Assembly: GCA_030673645.1 (NCBI GenBank) | Contig: DAOVIO010000048.1 | Span: forward strand, 1-23,838 | DNA: 23,838 nucleotides | Direction of reading: 5' to 3' | Origin: JAGLSB01 sp023135955 | GTDB taxonomy: Bacteria; Bacteroidota; Bacteroidia; Bacteroidales; GCA-2748055 | Shown: positions 1 to 6,145 of the stretch, piece by piece | How the letters are laid out: each line of letters begins with the position of its first letter | How positions within the stretch are numbered: position 1 is the stretch's first letter | Notes under the pieces: generated by a model | The model's input: only the letters and a program-made list of their open reading frames with translations | Told to the model about the DNA's origin: nothing | Database searches by the model: none | Position numbers and translations under genes: made by a program

Positions 1-80
1 TGAATACTTTCTCTTTCTTGTAGGGCTTCAAGTACTACTTTCGTCTTGAATCCTGACGGATAACTTTTTCTTTTTTTCAT
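1..80 (-). CDS. IS3-family transposase OrfA, N-terminal fragment (runs off the window)
   Basis: Reading the minus strand from the ATG at 80 gives 26 codons that begin MKKRKSYPSGFKTKVVLEAL and stay open to the window edge. This start, with a basic tail, then FKxKVVLEAL, is the typical opening of the helix-turn-helix OrfA of IS3-family elements (HTH_Tnp_1 type), which binds the element ends. Only the first part of the HTH domain is present, so the subgroup and completeness of the element cannot be judged. The remaining OrfA and OrfB should lie to the left of the window. The element's end is probably within about 60 bp upstream of the ATG, next to or inside the 3' end of the neighbouring gene. 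Confidence 0.7.
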   Translation of the reverse strand, partial: MKKRKSYPSGFKTKVVLEALQERESI

Positions 81-81
81 A

Positions 82-119
82 ACAACAAGTTTATAAATTA
101 TTCTAATTATTCTTGTTGT
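82..119. repeat. 8-bp inverted repeat between the IS3 orfA start and the neighbouring gene
   Basis: ACAACAAG at 82-89 and CTTGTTGT at 112-119 are perfect inverted repeats separated by 22 AT-rich bases. They lie in the 5' leader of the IS3 OrfA and just beyond the stop codon of the minus-strand gene ending at 120. The repeat could form part of the subterminal region of the IS3 element or a weak hairpin. There is no T-tract that would make it a convincing terminator. Confidence 0.4.
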
Positions 120-1355
120 CTAAATTTTGGGGCTAATTATTTTATATCCGGAAAATAGGCTAGCATATTTATTCCATGTGCGATTTAATTCATTACGTCC
201 AATAATTAATTCTATATTTTCATCAAGTTCATTTACAGAAATGCCAAAGTATTTTCTATTTAATATTTCTAAAACATTTGCTGTTGTTGTTACTTCATCT
301 TGATTATAGTAGTATATATCTTTATATTCCTCTTCAATCAAAGATGAGTTTTTAAATAAAATATTATTGTTTTCATCAACTCTATATGTTTTTATAACAT
401 TATCAACTGGTAGCTGCTTAATAGTTATTCCTAATTCTTTCTCGTTGGCTTTAATCTGGAATAATAATTCTTGATAAATGAAAGAATTGGACTTAGTATT
501 ATCGTCAGCTATAGTAGTTGTGTCTAATTGATTATAAAACTGAACGTCATAACTAAAATCAATTATAGTAGTTATGTCTAATTGATTATAAAACTGAATG
601 TCATAACTAAAATCAATTAGATCTAAAGTGATTACTTTTGTGTATTCAGGGTCATTGTCAAAACTTATATATATTTTGTTTTTGTATTGGTAAATTTTTC
701 GGTTGCTTGTTGTTAAATCAAGTGAGTTGGGGCAATTATCATCAATTTTTGGAATATCCATTGTAAACCTTACAGGAGGAATATAGACTCCCACAACATC
801 ATACAATTTCGTGTATCCAGTATTTGAAAATTTAAAATCTGAAAAATTAAGCGTGCCTGTTCTTGTATTTCTATTTCCTTTAAATTCGTAGATCTTTAAT
901 CTCGAAGATGTTTTCTTAACACTTAGTATATAGAAGTTATTATTATAGGTAAATGATTCAATAAATTTTTCTTTTCTTAGAGTAAGTATTTCCTTCTGGA
1001 CATAATCTTTTTTTGTTCTAAAATCAATCGATTCAACAATGAATTTATTCCTTTTTTCGTTAACAAAAAACAGGTTTGTAAAAACTGAATCAATACTATA
1101 GCCGAGCAGTTTTCTGAAATTGTTCTTTTCTCTTGAAATTTTGCCTTCATTTATTAATTCATATTTTTCATTAATTTGGAAATAAACTAGCTCTCTTTTA
1201 TCAAAAAATAATAAGTCGATATTATTTGCATTTCTAATATTAGGAAATGAAATTCTAGTAGACCCCTCTGATGAATTAAGATCAATATCTTTTTCAAAAA
1301 TTACAGTTTGGCTATATATCTTGAGAGAAGTTGTAATTAATACGAAGATTAATAA
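120..1355 (-). pseudogene. Secreted protein of unknown function, start codon missing (5' end cut at an IS junction)
   Basis: The minus strand is open from 1355 to the TAG at 122-120, about 411 codons, but contains no ATG. The only internal start-like codon is a TTG at 806 in mid-domain. The first residues (LLIFVLITTSLKIYSQT) look like the hydrophobic core and cleavage region of a signal peptide that lacks its initiator Met and basic n-region. The codon before them is a TAG belonging to the terminal repeat of the adjacent IS4-type element, so the true 5' end is gone. The rest is rich in Asn, Asp, Lys, Tyr and Phe with short alternating beta-strand-like segments. This resembles secreted Bacteroidota proteins, some of which are beta-propellers, but I recognise no family. 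It contains a 54-bp tandem duplication (511-618). The last codons may come from the end of the IS3 element on the left, so the gene may be truncated at both ends. Confidence 0.6.
511..618 (-). repeat. 54-bp in-frame tandem duplication inside the truncated secreted-protein gene
   Basis: Positions 511-564 and 565-618 are head-to-tail copies of one 54-bp unit that differ at only a few bases. On the minus strand each encodes an 18-residue block close to IDFSYDVQFYNQLDTTTI. The frame is kept and the copies differ mainly at Ile/Val and Ile/Thr positions. The near identity suggests a recent duplication, by replication slippage or unequal crossing over, rather than an old domain repeat. Confidence 0.85.
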
Positions 1356-1469
1356 CTAAAGTTTCCTAGTTCTTAATCTATTGTTATTCAATTTGTTATA
1401 CTTTTGATTTTTGTCTCAAAAAGCATCTTATATATCAAGTATACAGCGCATTACAGCCACGTTAGTATG

Positions 1470-3215
1470 TCATGCAGCTCGTTTTTTCTCAAGGGCCGGT
1501 GAAATAATCCTTATGATCTCCTCTGCCCTTTGGCTGTCCCGGATAATATCTTCGATCAGTTCCATGCAATCAACCTTGAGTATTTCACCGATACCGTTAA
1601 CAATCTCCCAGAATATCTCCAGTAAATACCGGGTGATGTTTTCCTCCTCTGCCTGCGAACTCAACAGGTCAAAGATGCTTCCGAGGCTGTTCCCGTAATG
1701 CATCTGTTTATACAGTAGCAACATCATGTACTGCATCATGGCCAAGGTGGTGGCACCGATCTGTGAGTCGAAGTTATTGCACTGGCATTTGCCAAGCTGC
1801 AGGTGCTGTTTTCCATCCTTGAAAAAAACTTCGATAGACCATCTGATTTGGTACGTCTCAATCAGTTTGTTGAACCCTATCTCCAGGTCATTGGTGATAA
1901 AGACTTTCCATTTGCCACCTGATCCCAGTTTTACAAAGAACAAATTCACCCTCCGATTATCATACCATACCGGAACCTTAATGTAAGAGGCATTATACTT
2001 TCGGTTTCGTTTTGTCTGCTTCTTATGATGCTTTCTCAGTGTGGGGGCATCCATCTCCTTCCTACTAAGGCAATCCCTGTATTTAGTCTTTCCCATCTTT
2101 CCCATCGCTATGAGCTTGATGCCTTTCGTACGGAACGATTCGATGTGGGCAAGGATCTCTTTGGAGAAGAACCAACTGTCGAACAGAACATAGTCAAAAA
2201 CAAGACCCCTCTTCACCGCCCTTGATATCATCTTGATTACACTCTGTGTTTTACTCATATCTGCTTCTGATTTCCGCTCGTACCCCGGGCTATCCTTATC
2301 CCTTTCCTTACTGAACTGCTTCCGACGCTGTGCAGGGGTTAACCCGTACAGCGGAGCTTTCTTCTCCTTCTTTCTGACCACCTCTTCCTTTTCTACCAGG
2401 ATGCTCTGGGTCATCTTCATCTTCCCCTGTAGTCTCGTCTGCTTCTTCTTGGAACGGGATACCCGTTTTTCCTGCTTCTCACATTCCAACGCTATGGCCT
2501 TCTTTGAACAAGAACCCATTTCTTCTCTCAGTGAGTTCAGTACAGTCCTTCTCTCCAGGTGCTGCGTCCTATACTCCTGGTAAGCAGCCTCAGCCTGTTT
2601 TGCCTTCTTCTTTGCCCGGTTGCGCTTGGCTCGTGCCTTATCAAGTTCGCCGCCACGCTCGCGATGAAGGGAAAAATCAACAGGAATAAATTTGCCACCA
2701 TCCCAATAGCCACACACCAGAAGCTTGTAGCCAAATAGGAACCGGCCGGTAACATGATCATGCATCTTGCTCACTGCCTCTATCTTCTTCCCGCTTTTCT
2801 CTATGGGACTGTCATCGAACATCAGAGCCCTAATCCTATCACAGTATGCAGTAATCCGACTCGAAAGACGCAGATACTGCTTTGCATACAGAATGAGGAT
2901 CGTGCGCCAGCTGATGTTCTCGTTGCCCAGCAGATCATAATAAGGGTTTTTAGTGCCTTCTCTCTTTGCCTGTTTCCCATACTGTCGGGAAAAGTAACTG
3001 TGGATGTTCCTGCTACGGTAAAATAACATAACCAATAGGTTGGTCATAATCAATGTAACCTTAACCCCTCTTTGTTTGACTGATTCAAACTGCCCGAATA
3101 TGCGCCGTATGTCAAAGAACTTTATCGTGTCTTCCAGGCACAAGCCTGTTTTGTTGTCGCTGTCAAGAAATTTTTGAAATTCTCCTAAATTCTTCGTAAT
3201 TTTCATGTGTTGCAT
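1470..3215 (-). CDS. IS4-family DDE transposase
   Basis: This is a 581-residue cut-and-paste transposase acting on the ends at 1355 and 3329. The catalytic triad can be read. The first Asp is in FDDSPIEKSGKK (D134/D135), the second in VLFDSWFF (D346), and the Glu lies in the IS4 signature Y-x2-R-x3-E-x6-K (Y455, R458, E462, K469). Residues 190-320, between the first and second Asp, form a highly basic Lys/Arg/Glu-rich insertion that is probably coiled coil. The frame is intact, so the enzyme may be active. M1 (ATG at 3215) and M4 are alternative starts. M1 lies in one arm of an inverted repeat (3207-3273) that may control translation. A promoter-like pair at 3240-3271 drives this gene. I assign the IS4 superfamily with confidence but not the subgroup. 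Confidence 0.92.
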   Translation of the reverse strand: MQHMKITKNLGEFQKFLDSDNKTGLCLEDTIKFFDIRRIFGQFESVKQRGVKVTLIMTNLLVMLFYRSRNIHSYFSRQYGKQAKREGTKNPYYDLLGNENISWRTILILYAKQYLRLSSRITAYCDRIRALMFDDSPIEKSGKKIEAVSKMHDHVTGRFLFGYKLLVCGYWDGGKFIPVDFSLHRERGGELDKARAKRNRAKKKAKQAEAAYQEYRTQHLERRTVLNSLREEMGSCSKKAIALECEKQEKRVSRSKKKQTRLQGKMKMTQSILVEKEEVVRKKEKKAPLYGLTPAQRRKQFSKERDKDSPGYERKSEADMSKTQSVIKMISRAVKRGLVFDYVLFDSWFFSKEILAHIESFRTKGIKLIAMGKMGKTKYRDCLSRKEMDAPTLRKHHKKQTKRNRKYNASYIKVPVWYDNRRVNLFFVKLGSGGKWKVFITNDLEIGFNKLIETYQIRWSIEVFFKDGKQHLQLGKCQCNNFDSQIGATTLAMMQYMMLLLYKQMHYGNSLGSIFDLLSSQAEEENITRYLLEIFWEIVNGIGEILKVDCMELIEDIIRDSQRAEEIIRIISPALEKKRAA

Positions 3216-3273
3216 GTCGTATTTGTTTTGTAACTAACTCAAATATAGCCAATTAGGCTAAGACATGCAACAC
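3207..3273 (-). promoter_or_regulatory. Inverted repeat around the transposase start, likely fold-back translational block
   Basis: GTGTTGCATGTC at 3207-3218 is the perfect inverse of GACATGCAACAC at 3262-3273. In a minus-strand transcript entering from outside the element, the 12-bp stem would bury the transposase start codon (3215-3213). A transcript begun at the internal promoter, starting about 3233, lacks the outer arm and leaves the start free. IS10 and IS50, both in the IS4 family, use this logic to silence transposase made from read-through RNA. The sequence symmetry is seen; the function is inferred. Confidence 0.6.
3240..3271 (-). promoter_or_regulatory. Putative Bacteroidota-type promoter of the transposase gene
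   Basis: On the minus strand GTTG (3271-3268) is followed after 20 bases by TATATTTG (3247-3240). This fits the Bacteroidota consensus of a TTG-type -33 box and TAnnTTTG -7 box with 17-23 bp between them. The start would fall near 3233, leaving an untranslated leader of about 18 bases before the ATG at 3215. The -33 box lies in the outer arm of the inverted repeat, so promoter and hairpin share sequence. Confidence 0.5.
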
Positions 3274-3365
3274 TTTTTACTTATTTAATCATCTCATTAT
3301 CAACAATTTATCAACAAGGAAACTTCAGTCACTTATTTTGCTGAATATTCTAAAAAGAAGACAAC

Positions 3366-4403
3366 TTAGAAATCCTTCCCCTTAGATTCTGTAATACTTT
3401 TTGTGGATAGTAGTCCACAAGCTGCAGAAATATCTTCGCCCCTCGATCGCCTTATAGTAGATGTTATACCCTTAGCTGAAAGTGCATCTCTGAAATACTC
3501 CATCACTTCGGGTTCGCTGGCACGTAAGGGTGTGTCTGGAATAGGATGAAATTTAATGAGGTTAACTCTACATTTTATACCGCTCAATAACCTGATAAGC
3601 TCCCGGACGTTTTTTTCCGTATCATTCAGACCTTTAAACATAATGTATTCCATCGACACTCTTCTTTGCTTTGACCAGTCCCATTTTTTTATTGTTTGAA
3701 TTATCTCACTAATGGGATAAACATTTTGGATTGGCATTAGTTTTTTTCTGTCTTCATCGAAAGGAATATGAAGACTAATAGCAAGATGACATTCACTTTT
3801 ATCAAGGAATTCTTTCATCCCGGGTAGGATTCCAATTGTAGAAAGAGTTATTCTCCTTGGACTCATGGCTAGCCCCCAGGGAGCTGTTAAAATCTCAAGA
3901 CTTTTTAATACTTCCTCAGTATTATCAAAAGGCTCACCCATTCCCATATATACTATGTTTGTGAGTGTATCTTTTTCTGGCAGACTAAGAATTTGATTTA
4001 TTATTTCCCCGGCAGAAAGATTTCCCTGGAATCCCTGTTTTCCTGTCATGCAGAACAAACAAGCCATTTTACATCCAACCTGACTTGAAACACATAAAGT
4101 AGCGCGGGTATTTTCAGGAATATAAGCTGCCTCTATGAATTTATTATCGAGAGCCGCAAAGAGATACTTCTTAGTTCCATCTTTCGATGATTGGACCTGA
4201 GTATGAGCACTGAAACCGGTAACATATTTTTCTTTTAGCTTTCCTCTATTTTGAAGCGAAATATTTTGCATATCATCAATGGAGGAGATGGACTTTTGGT
4301 ATATCCAGTTTGCAATTTGCTTTGCAGTGAAAGTGGGCATCCCCAAATCTTTAACTACTAACTGTAATTCGTTTAGCGTTTTGCCTAGTAGCGCTTCTTT
4401 CAT
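3366..4403 (-). CDS. rlmN: Dual-specificity 23S rRNA/tRNA adenine-C2 methyltransferase RlmN
   Basis: This 345-residue radical-SAM enzyme methylates C2 of adenine in 23S rRNA (A2503 in E. coli numbering) and in some tRNAs. The radical-SAM cluster motif CKMACLFC is at C111, C115 and C118. It is preceded by SSQVG and followed by GKQGFQGNL, as is usual for the family. The SAM-binding YMGMGEPFDN is at 152-161. The methyl-carrying Cys is C329 in RGEDISAACG. Length and domain order (N-terminal HhH-like part, then radical SAM barrel) match the family, so the gene looks complete. Its 3' end lies only 36 bp from the right end of the IS4-type element, which did not disrupt it. No clear terminator is seen after it. 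Confidence 0.96.
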   Translation of the reverse strand: MKEALLGKTLNELQLVVKDLGMPTFTAKQIANWIYQKSISSIDDMQNISLQNRGKLKEKYVTGFSAHTQVQSSKDGTKKYLFAALDNKFIEAAYIPENTRATLCVSSQVGCKMACLFCMTGKQGFQGNLSAGEIINQILSLPEKDTLTNIVYMGMGEPFDNTEEVLKSLEILTAPWGLAMSPRRITLSTIGILPGMKEFLDKSECHLAISLHIPFDEDRKKLMPIQNVYPISEIIQTIKKWDWSKQRRVSMEYIMFKGLNDTEKNVRELIRLLSGIKCRVNLIKFHPIPDTPLRASEPEVMEYFRDALSAKGITSTIRRSRGEDISAACGLLSTKSITESKGKDF

Positions 4404-4483
4404 AGTAATGCTTTTCTTTTTTTCTTTAGTTTAGTATCGACTATATCTAGTAGCGGGAGCGGTATTCGTCTCTACCGAGGTAA

Positions 4484-4512
4484 CGGACAAGGGGACATGT
4501 CCCTTGTTGTCC
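4484..4512. repeat. REP-like palindrome, copy 1 (downstream of the RAYT gene)
   Basis: This 29-bp unit begins CGGACAAGGGGACATGTCCC and continues with a mirrored arm containing CCTTGT, a TG bulge and TCC. It forms a hairpin with an interrupted foot. A near-identical unit lies exactly 300 bp away at 4784. It sits between rlmN and the RAYT gene, as expected for REP sequences mobilised or bound by RAYT proteins. Confidence 0.75.
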
Positions 4513-4553
4513 TCGAGTTCCCTCCGTCCACTCCGTCTTCTCCCTCTCTCCTC

Positions 4554-5261
4554 CTACACCACCCTACACATCTCCTCCGCCAGCGACCGTATCCGCTCGT
4601 TAGCCGGTAGCTTATGCTTCTTCCTATTATTCTTTATATAGGCTATTACGTTTCTTAGATCGTTTTCGTCGGTTATTTTTCGTCTGCCGAATTTCTGCGT
4701 CCATAGGGAATTATACTTTTTTTTCTTTTTCGGTAGGGTATTCCGAGACGGAATCGGGATAGTATCGGGATCCGGATCGGTATCGGACAAGGGGACACGT
4801 CCCCTTGTTGTCTCCCCGATCCTCCCGTCCCTCTCTATCCCCTCTATCTCCGTCGTCGATTCTATCTCCGTAGTTTCGGTAGTGTCTATTTTATCTTCAT
4901 CCGTACGAGAGGGTATAGTTATACCCCTTTCGATATTACATGCTCTACCGCTTACTGCTTTTAGCTTTCCAACAATTGTCGATAGTTTTTCTTTTTCACA
5001 AACCAGAAGTATATGCATATGGTCACGGCAGATATTATACTCTAATACATTTAGCATATCTTCTTTTACAATTCTTGCAATACTTTCTGTAATCACCAAT
5101 TCATCTTTCTCACTTAACCATATTGGTTTATCCAGTTTCACATGATTATCAGTCATTCGTTGCGAATATCGAGAATTATGTATTGCAGTTGTAACATGCC
5201 ATGCCTTTCCTACTATTTTATCAATATGTTTATTATTCATGGATTTTTGAATTATTGCCAT
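4554..5261 (-). CDS. REP-associated tyrosine transposase (RAYT, HUH/Y1 family)
   Basis: This 235-residue protein belongs to the single-tyrosine HUH transposases (Y1_Tnp, TnpA_REP type) that nick and rejoin single-stranded REP hairpins. The metal-binding HxH is in DHMHILLV (H81, H83). The catalytic Tyr is Y208 in VIAYIKNNRKKH, a typical RAYT motif. The N-terminal GKAWHVTTAIHNSR is also RAYT-like. Residues about 119-180 form a low-complexity linker (Thr/Glu/Ile, then Asp-Pro, then poly-Lys) of higher GC that is not part of the usual fold. A REP-like palindrome lies within its DNA. The ATG at 5261 directly follows the stop of the upstream reductase gene (0 bp), so M8 is an alternative start. The gene is probably domesticated, with no flanking IS ends. 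Confidence 0.88.
   Translation of the reverse strand: MAIIQKSMNNKHIDKIVGKAWHVTTAIHNSRYSQRMTDNHVKLDKPIWLSEKDELVITESIARIVKEDMLNVLEYNICRDHMHILLVCEKEKLSTIVGKLKAVSGRACNIERGITIPSRTDEDKIDTTETTEIESTTEIEGIERDGRIGETTRGRVPLSDTDPDPDTIPIPSRNTLPKKKKKYNSLWTQKFGRRKITDENDLRNVIAYIKNNRKKHKLPANERIRSLAEEMCRVV
4784..4812. repeat. REP-like palindrome, copy 2 (inside the RAYT reading frame)
   Basis: The 10-bp arms ACAAGGGGAC (4787-4796) and GTCCCCTTGT (4799-4808) are perfectly inverted around AC, with the same foot and TG bulge as copy 1. On the minus strand it is translated in frame as part of ETTRGRVPLSD (residues 150-160) of the RAYT protein, within its low-complexity linker. It is therefore a REP unit that has become coding sequence without breaking the gene. 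Confidence 0.8.
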
Positions 5262-5906
5262 TTAAAAATAAATCTCACCTATTACATTATTAAATGGGAT
5301 CTTTTTTGCAAGCAATATATCTCGAGTTTCTACAACCATCTCAGCACTTCCACAAAGATAATATTTGTTAGTGGCATTCAAATCTTCTTTTTCCATCAAA
5401 TATTGAGTAAACCTACCATTATAAACTCCTTTCCCTTCCTCTCTGGTACAGCATCTGATATAGTTTCCCCCAAGTTTCTCTTTAAATTCATTCCCGAAGT
5501 AAAAAGATTCAAGAAATTTTCCACCGTGTATAAGAGTCTTATTCATAAAATTTCCTGAGAATAACATAGATGCAAATGGGGCAATACCTGTACCTGCTGC
5601 AATCCAGTAGGCATTTTCATTCATCTCTGAAATAAAATTTCCTGAAACTTCAGTATAGTAAATAAATTCACCTGCATTCCTTCCTGATAGCCATGGAGTA
5701 AGCTTCCCACCTTCTTTTATATCATATAAAATACGAATTTCGGATACCTTATTACCACTGGCAATACTATACAATCTTGGTACTTCAGCAGGATTATTGC
5801 TAATTCCAATTACCTGTCCGGGAATAAATTCAAAATCTCTTTTAAAACTTAGTACATAAACAGATTCAGCAATTTTTGTATTTGTAAGTATAATTTGTTT
5901 TTTCAA
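5262..5906 (-). CDS. Ferredoxin-NADP+ reductase-like flavoprotein
   Basis: From the TTG at 5906 this is a 214-residue FAD/NAD(P)-binding oxidoreductase of the ferredoxin-NADP reductase fold. It likely moves electrons between NADPH and ferredoxin or flavodoxin in the cytoplasm. The FAD motif RLYS is at 44-47, GGKLTPWLS at 66-74, the NADP-binding AAGTGIAPF at 103-111, CGSAEMV at 185-191, and it ends with the FNR-like aromatic tail EIYF. The frame stays open to 6158, but that extension crosses the trp attenuator and encodes low-complexity hydrophobic residues. No ATG lies near the fold's start. TTG followed by Lys-Lys-Gln, with a TAATTTTG box at 5946-5939, fits best. It is divergent from trp and followed directly by the RAYT gene. 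Confidence 0.8.
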   Translation of the reverse strand: MKKQIILTNTKIAESVYVLSFKRDFEFIPGQVIGISNNPAEVPRLYSIASGNKVSEIRILYDIKEGGKLTPWLSGRNAGEFIYYTEVSGNFISEMNENAYWIAAGTGIAPFASMLFSGNFMNKTLIHGGKFLESFYFGNEFKEKLGGNYIRCCTREEGKGVYNGRFTQYLMEKEDLNATNKYYLCGSAEMVVETRDILLAKKIPFNNVIGEIYF

Positions 5907-5967
5907 TGGGCTATTAATTTCAATTATGTCTAAAATAACAAAATTATGAGGATAAAGATTTTTTAAA

Positions 5968-5996
5968 TTGAAAAAATAGTAGTTATTTTGCTTTTG
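5968..5996 (+). promoter_or_regulatory. Candidate promoter of the trp leader and operon
   Basis: TTG at 5968-5970 is followed after 18 bases by TGCTTTTG at 5989-5996, a one-mismatch version of the Bacteroidota -7 box TAnnTTTG. Transcription would begin near 6003, just ahead of the leader ATG at 6010. The box is imperfect and the leader very short, so the real start may lie further upstream. Confidence 0.3.
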
Positions 5997-6009
5997 AAAT
6001 AAAACAAAA

Positions 6010-6069
6010 ATGTTGAATAATATTAAAATATGGTGGTGGCAAATTTTATCAATTCCAATCGGGATATGA
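6010..6069 (+). CDS. trpL: trp operon leader peptide (three consecutive Trp codons)
   Basis: A short reading frame encodes MLNNIKIWWWQILSIPIGI and stops with TGA at 6067-6069. The three tandem TGG codons (6031-6039) are very improbable by chance in such AT-rich DNA, and Trp is the product of the operon that follows. The peptide itself need have no function. When charged tRNA-Trp is scarce the ribosome should stall at codons 8-10 and change RNA folding downstream. It lies in the divergent gap between the reductase and trpE, 76 bp before trpE. It is too short for ordinary gene callers. Confidence 0.85.
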   Translation: MLNNIKIWWWQILSIPIGI

Positions 6070-6132
6070 GATAGAGTTGCCATATATAACAATATATAAC
6101 GGCCTGTCGATTTACCGACAGGCCGTTTTTTT
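6036..6132 (+). promoter_or_regulatory. Ribosome-mediated trp attenuator (segments 1-4)
   Basis: Four pairing segments can be laid out. Segment 1 (TGGCAA, 6037-6042, in the last Trp codon and the next) is perfectly complementary to segment 2 (TTGCCA, 6077-6082). Segment 2 extended (GCC then ATATA, 6079-6086) can instead pair with TATAT and GGC at 6093-6103, leaving three bases bulged. That would hold open the 5' arm of the terminator. Segments 3 and 4 form the terminator (6098-6109 with 6116-6127). A ribosome stalled on the Trp codons covers segment 1, favours 2:3 and permits read-through into trpE. Free translation favours termination. The complementarities are seen; the switching is inferred from the classical enteric trp mechanism. 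Confidence 0.75.
6098..6132 (+). terminator. Intrinsic terminator hairpin of the trp attenuator
   Basis: AACGGCCTGTCG (6098-6109) and CGACAGGCCGTT (6116-6127) form a perfect 12-bp stem with a six-base loop and run into seven consecutive T residues (6126-6132). It stands only 13 bp before the trpE ATG and no plus-strand gene ends upstream, so its role must be conditional termination ahead of trpE rather than closing another gene. Confidence 0.92.
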
Positions 6133-6145
6133 ATAAATAATTCAC

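Larger units (their letters stand above)
1355..3329 (-). mobile_element. Complete IS4-type insertion sequence (about 1975 bp)
   Basis: The ends are assigned from imperfect terminal inverted repeats. The left end starts ACTAAAGTTTCCTAGTT at 1355. The right end, read inward from 3329 on the minus strand, starts ACTGAAGTTTCCTTGTT. The two agree at 15 of 17 bases and about 22 of 29 overall. The element encodes one long DDE transposase on the minus strand. The outer flanks (left 1345-1354, right 3330-3339) show no shared target duplication, so this copy has probably lost one flank by deletion or recombination. It is noticeably richer in GC than its surroundings, consistent with acquired DNA. Confidence 0.75.

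Noticed and set aside
120..806. A 228-residue gene starting at the TTG at 806
   Set aside because: The same frame stays open and protein-like up to a signal-peptide-like segment at 1355, so the TTG is internal. The real problem is a lost start, not a shorter gene.
1411..3026. Several plus-strand ORFs of 60-116 codons within the IS element
   Set aside because: They all lie opposite the long minus-strand transposase frame, which has intact DDE and YREK motifs. They have no recognisable features of their own.
4436..4553. A possible small RNA or further REP units in the GC-richer gap downstream of the RAYT gene
   Set aside because: Apart from the one clear palindrome at 4484-4512 there is only a weak CGGTA/TACCG pair and pyrimidine-rich sequence, with no promoter or second unit.
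5142..5558. Plus-strand ORF of 138 codons
   Set aside because: It is antisense to the RAYT and reductase genes, has low-complexity hydrophobic content, and spans the boundary of two well-supported genes.
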